Shown piece by piece: positions 5,473-7,120 of a stretch of 7,120 nucleotides of DNA. The stretch is from Bacillota bacterium. GTDB taxonomy: Bacteria > Bacillota > DTU030. The notes beneath the pieces are model-generated. The model was not told where the DNA came from. It was given only the letters and a program-made list of their open reading frames with translations, and ran no database searches. The stretch lies in assembly GCA_012841005.1 (NCBI GenBank), contig DUVO01000190.1, positions 1 through 7,120 on the forward strand, in the 5' to 3' direction. Made by a program: the position numbers and the translations under genes. The first letter of the stretch is position 1. Each line of letters opens with the position of its first letter.

Positions 5473-6366
5473 ATGAAAGAAATCCAGGAGAAAAGGCAAT
5501 TTGTTATTATTACTGGCCTTTCAGGAGCGGGAAAAACCCAGGTTGCCCATTTTCTTGAGGACATGGGTTTTTATTGCGTTGATAATCTTCCCCCAACCCT
5601 TATCCCCAAGTTTGCCGAACTGTGCAATCAGGCGGGGAATAAACTCAGCCGGGTTGCCCTGGTGGTCGATATACGGGGGGGCGATTTCTTCGACCATCTT
5701 TTTGCCGCTCTGAATGAACTGGAAGCAGCAGGAACCCATTACCGGATAATCTTTTTAGATGCTTCAGATGAGACCCTGGTCCGCCGGTTTAAAGAAACCC
5801 GGCGCCGCCACCCCCTGGCTGCTACCGGTTTGGTAACCGAGGGTATCAAACGGGAACGCCAGCGTCTGGAGGAATTAAAGGCCAGGGCCCATCATATTAT
5901 TGATACCAGCAGTCTTTCTCCCGGACAGTTGAAGGATGAGATCAGGCGGGTTTTCACCTCGGATTTTATTGGCGATGACTTGCCCGTCACTATTATTTCC
6001 TTCGGTTTTAAGTATGGGATACCTTTGGATGTGGATCTGGTTTTTGACGTCCGTTTTTTGCCCAATCCCTACTATATCGAATCCCTTCGTTACCGGACCG
6101 GTTATGAAGAAGAGGTCAAGAACTATGTCTTGAAATGGCCGGTAACAAGGGAATTTTTGACCCGTATTACTGATCTTTTGGTCTTTCTTCTTCCCCACTA
6201 CCGCAAGGAGGGCAAAACCCATCTGCTGGTAGGTATCGGTTGTACCGGTGGACGCCACCGTTCTGTCGTAGTAGCCCAGGAGTTGGCAAGGATGTTGGGA
6301 CAAAGTCAAAAAAGGGTACTGGCTGAACACCGGGATATTGGGAGAACGGGGGTAGGTGATGAATGA
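5473..6366 (+). CDS. rapZ: RapZ/YvcJ family nucleotide-binding protein
   Basis: The 297-residue product matches the usual RapZ length (about 285-295) and its hallmarks. The P-loop is GLSGAGKT at 15-22. FLEDMGFYCVDNLPPTLI lies at 27-44, the Walker-B-like VVDIRGG at 64-70 and RFKETRRRHPL at 105-115. The C-terminal domain has SFGFKYGIP at 176-184, DVRFLPNPY at 192-200 and GCTGGRHRSV at 256-265. RapZ/YvcJ binds and hydrolyses nucleotides. In E. coli RapZ senses glucosamine-6-phosphate and directs decay of the small RNA GlmZ to tune GlmS; in B. subtilis YvcJ affects competence. An RNA role here is not shown. The start is uncertain: ATG 5473 (chosen by family length), ATG 5464 and GTG 5443 are in frame, and none has a strong ribosome site; CGGGA at 5459-5463 best suits 5473. 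TTG 5413 lies upstream of the likely transcription start. The stop overlaps the yvcK start. Seven G at 5675-5681 encode part of the Walker B region. Confidence 0.95.
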   Translation: MKEIQEKRQFVIITGLSGAGKTQVAHFLEDMGFYCVDNLPPTLIPKFAELCNQAGNKLSRVALVVDIRGGDFFDHLFAALNELEAAGTHYRIIFLDASDETLVRRFKETRRRHPLAATGLVTEGIKRERQRLEELKARAHHIIDTSSLSPGQLKDEIRRVFTSDFIGDDLPVTIISFGFKYGIPLDVDLVFDVRFLPNPYYIESLRYRTGYEEEVKNYVLKWPVTREFLTRITDLLVFLLPHYRKEGKTHLLVGIGCTGGRHRSVVVAQELARMLGQSQKRVLAEHRDIGRTGVGDE

Positions 6367-7120
6367 AGTCCTTTTTAAAATGGATGTACCCGGGACTGGG
6401 AATAAAGCGCTGGTTTTTTCTATTTCTCGGGGGAGTGGGCCTGGGGAGTTACGGTTTGGCCATGGTCCTTCCTATACCGCTACCCCCCACTTCCCCCCTC
6501 CGGGGAATACTCTTTATCGGTCTGGGAATCGTATTGGCCATGGTGGGTCTGCGCCAGACATTCCGGTCCCTCCTCAGCGTCATTTTGCCCCCGGACGAAG
6601 AACGTCTTGTGGATGTGATTTATCGCCGCCGCCATTTGGGGAAGGGTCCGAAAATTGTCACCCTGGGCGGCGGTACCGGTTTGTCGGTACTTCTCCGGGG
6701 GCTAAAGGAATATACGGGGAATATAACTGCCATAGTAACTGTGACCGATACCGGCGGAAGCTCGGGGCGGCTCCGGGAAGAACTGGGGATTCTCCCACCG
6801 GGAGATATCAGAAACTGCCTGGTGGCCCTGGCTGATACCGAACCTTTGATGGAAAGCTTGTTTCAACACCGCTTTCAGACCGGCGAAGGCCTGGCGGGAC
6901 ATAACCTGGGTAACCTTTTTTTGGCTGGATTAACGGAGATATTGGGGGATTTTTCTGCTGCCGTCAGGCAGGCCAGCCGTGTTTTGGCCGTTCAGGGACA
7001 GGTCTTGCCCTCTACCCTGGAGAATGTAACCTTACAGGCGGAACTGGCGACAGGGGAAACAGTCATCGGGGAAACTAACATCACCAGCAGGGGGGGGCGG
7101 ATCCGGCATCTTTCCCTAAA
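6363..7120 (+). CDS. yvcK: YvcK/GlmR-type (CofD-related, UPF0052) protein with N-terminal membrane anchor, 3' end outside the window
   Basis: Frame 3 is open from ATG 6363 to the window edge; 252 codons are visible. The ATG overlaps the rapZ stop (ATGA, 6363-6366), with AGGTGAT at 6354-6360 as a likely ribosome site, so translation is probably coupled to rapZ. The family core starts at residue 97: KIVTLGGGTGLSVLLRGLK (97-115), TVTDTGGSSGRLREELG (126-142) and PPGDIRNCLVALAD (145-158), then GHNLGN and IGETNITSRGGRI near the edge. In B. subtilis YvcK/GlmR binds UDP-GlcNAc, supports growth on gluconeogenic carbon sources and promotes amino-sugar synthesis for the cell wall. Before the core, about 96 residues hold two hydrophobic segments (about 17-38 and 46-63) and a basic linker with RRR at 88-90. 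The B. subtilis protein lacks these. This suggests a membrane-tethered form; longer YvcK proteins exist in other bacteria. Eight G at 7090-7097 are in frame. Confidence 0.93.
   Translation, partial: MKSFLKWMYPGLGIKRWFFLFLGGVGLGSYGLAMVLPIPLPPTSPLRGILFIGLGIVLAMVGLRQTFRSLLSVILPPDEERLVDVIYRRRHLGKGPKIVTLGGGTGLSVLLRGLKEYTGNITAIVTVTDTGGSSGRLREELGILPPGDIRNCLVALADTEPLMESLFQHRFQTGEGLAGHNLGNLFLAGLTEILGDFSAAVRQASRVLAVQGQVLPSTLENVTLQAELATGETVIGETNITSRGGRIRHLSL

Noticed and set aside
6356..6835. 159-codon open frame starting at GTG 6356
   Set aside because: It overlaps the YvcK gene in another frame, its product is Pro/Gly-rich with no family motifs, and frame 3 from ATG 6363 carries the conserved YvcK core.
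1..7120. tRNA, rRNA, CRISPR array, insertion sequence or attachment site
   Set aside because: No cloverleaf, spaced repeat array, transposase motif or flanking terminal repeats were seen on either strand.

Overview
The window reads as chromosomal DNA of a spore-forming, Gram-positive anaerobe of the Firmicutes, probably a clostridial or Moorella/Peptococcaceae-type thermophile. This rests on the SpoVB-type flippase fragment at the left edge, strong AAAGGAGG ribosome binding sites, a roughly even base composition, and the rapZ-yvcK gene pair at the right edge. The genus is an inference; no rRNA or other marker gene is present. All seven genes lie on the + strand and cover nearly the whole window.

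Layout: (1) 1-966, C-terminal part of a SpoVB/MurJ-like membrane flippase, ending in tandem TAA TAA. (2) 967-1175, a short intergenic region with a candidate extended -10 and a perfect 9-bp hairpin. (3) 1176-1991, a Cof-type HAD phosphatase. (4) 2031-2768, a PHP-domain phosphoesterase resembling YcdX. (5) 2769-2919, a G-rich spacer with a quadruplex-type motif. (6) 2920-3660, a second PHP phosphoesterase that most likely starts at a rare CTG codon. (7) 3661-3824, a regulatory gap with two inversely oriented ACTGTTCAGT-like elements around a possible promoter. (8) 3825-5345, an FGGY sugar kinase, closed by a clear intrinsic terminator at 5361-5390. (9) A consensus extended -10 at 5402-5410 that starts a new unit: rapZ (5473-6366), overlapped by ATGA with yvcK (6363 to the window end). 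This yvcK carries a two-helix membrane anchor that the 317-residue B. subtilis protein lacks.

How it fits together: the HAD and first PHP genes are probably co-transcribed, and the second PHP gene may be as well. All three encode phosphate-removing enzymes whose substrates cannot be read from sequence. RapZ and YvcK are known in other bacteria to link carbon and amino-sugar status to cell-wall precursor supply. The FGGY kinase has its own likely control region and terminator, so it looks like a self-contained insertion between the PHP genes and rapZ.

I found no mobile element, CRISPR array, tRNA, rRNA or obvious new multi-gene system. The points that most deserve a second look are the CTG start with its G-rich leader, the paired operator-like sites before the kinase, and the membrane-anchored YvcK.
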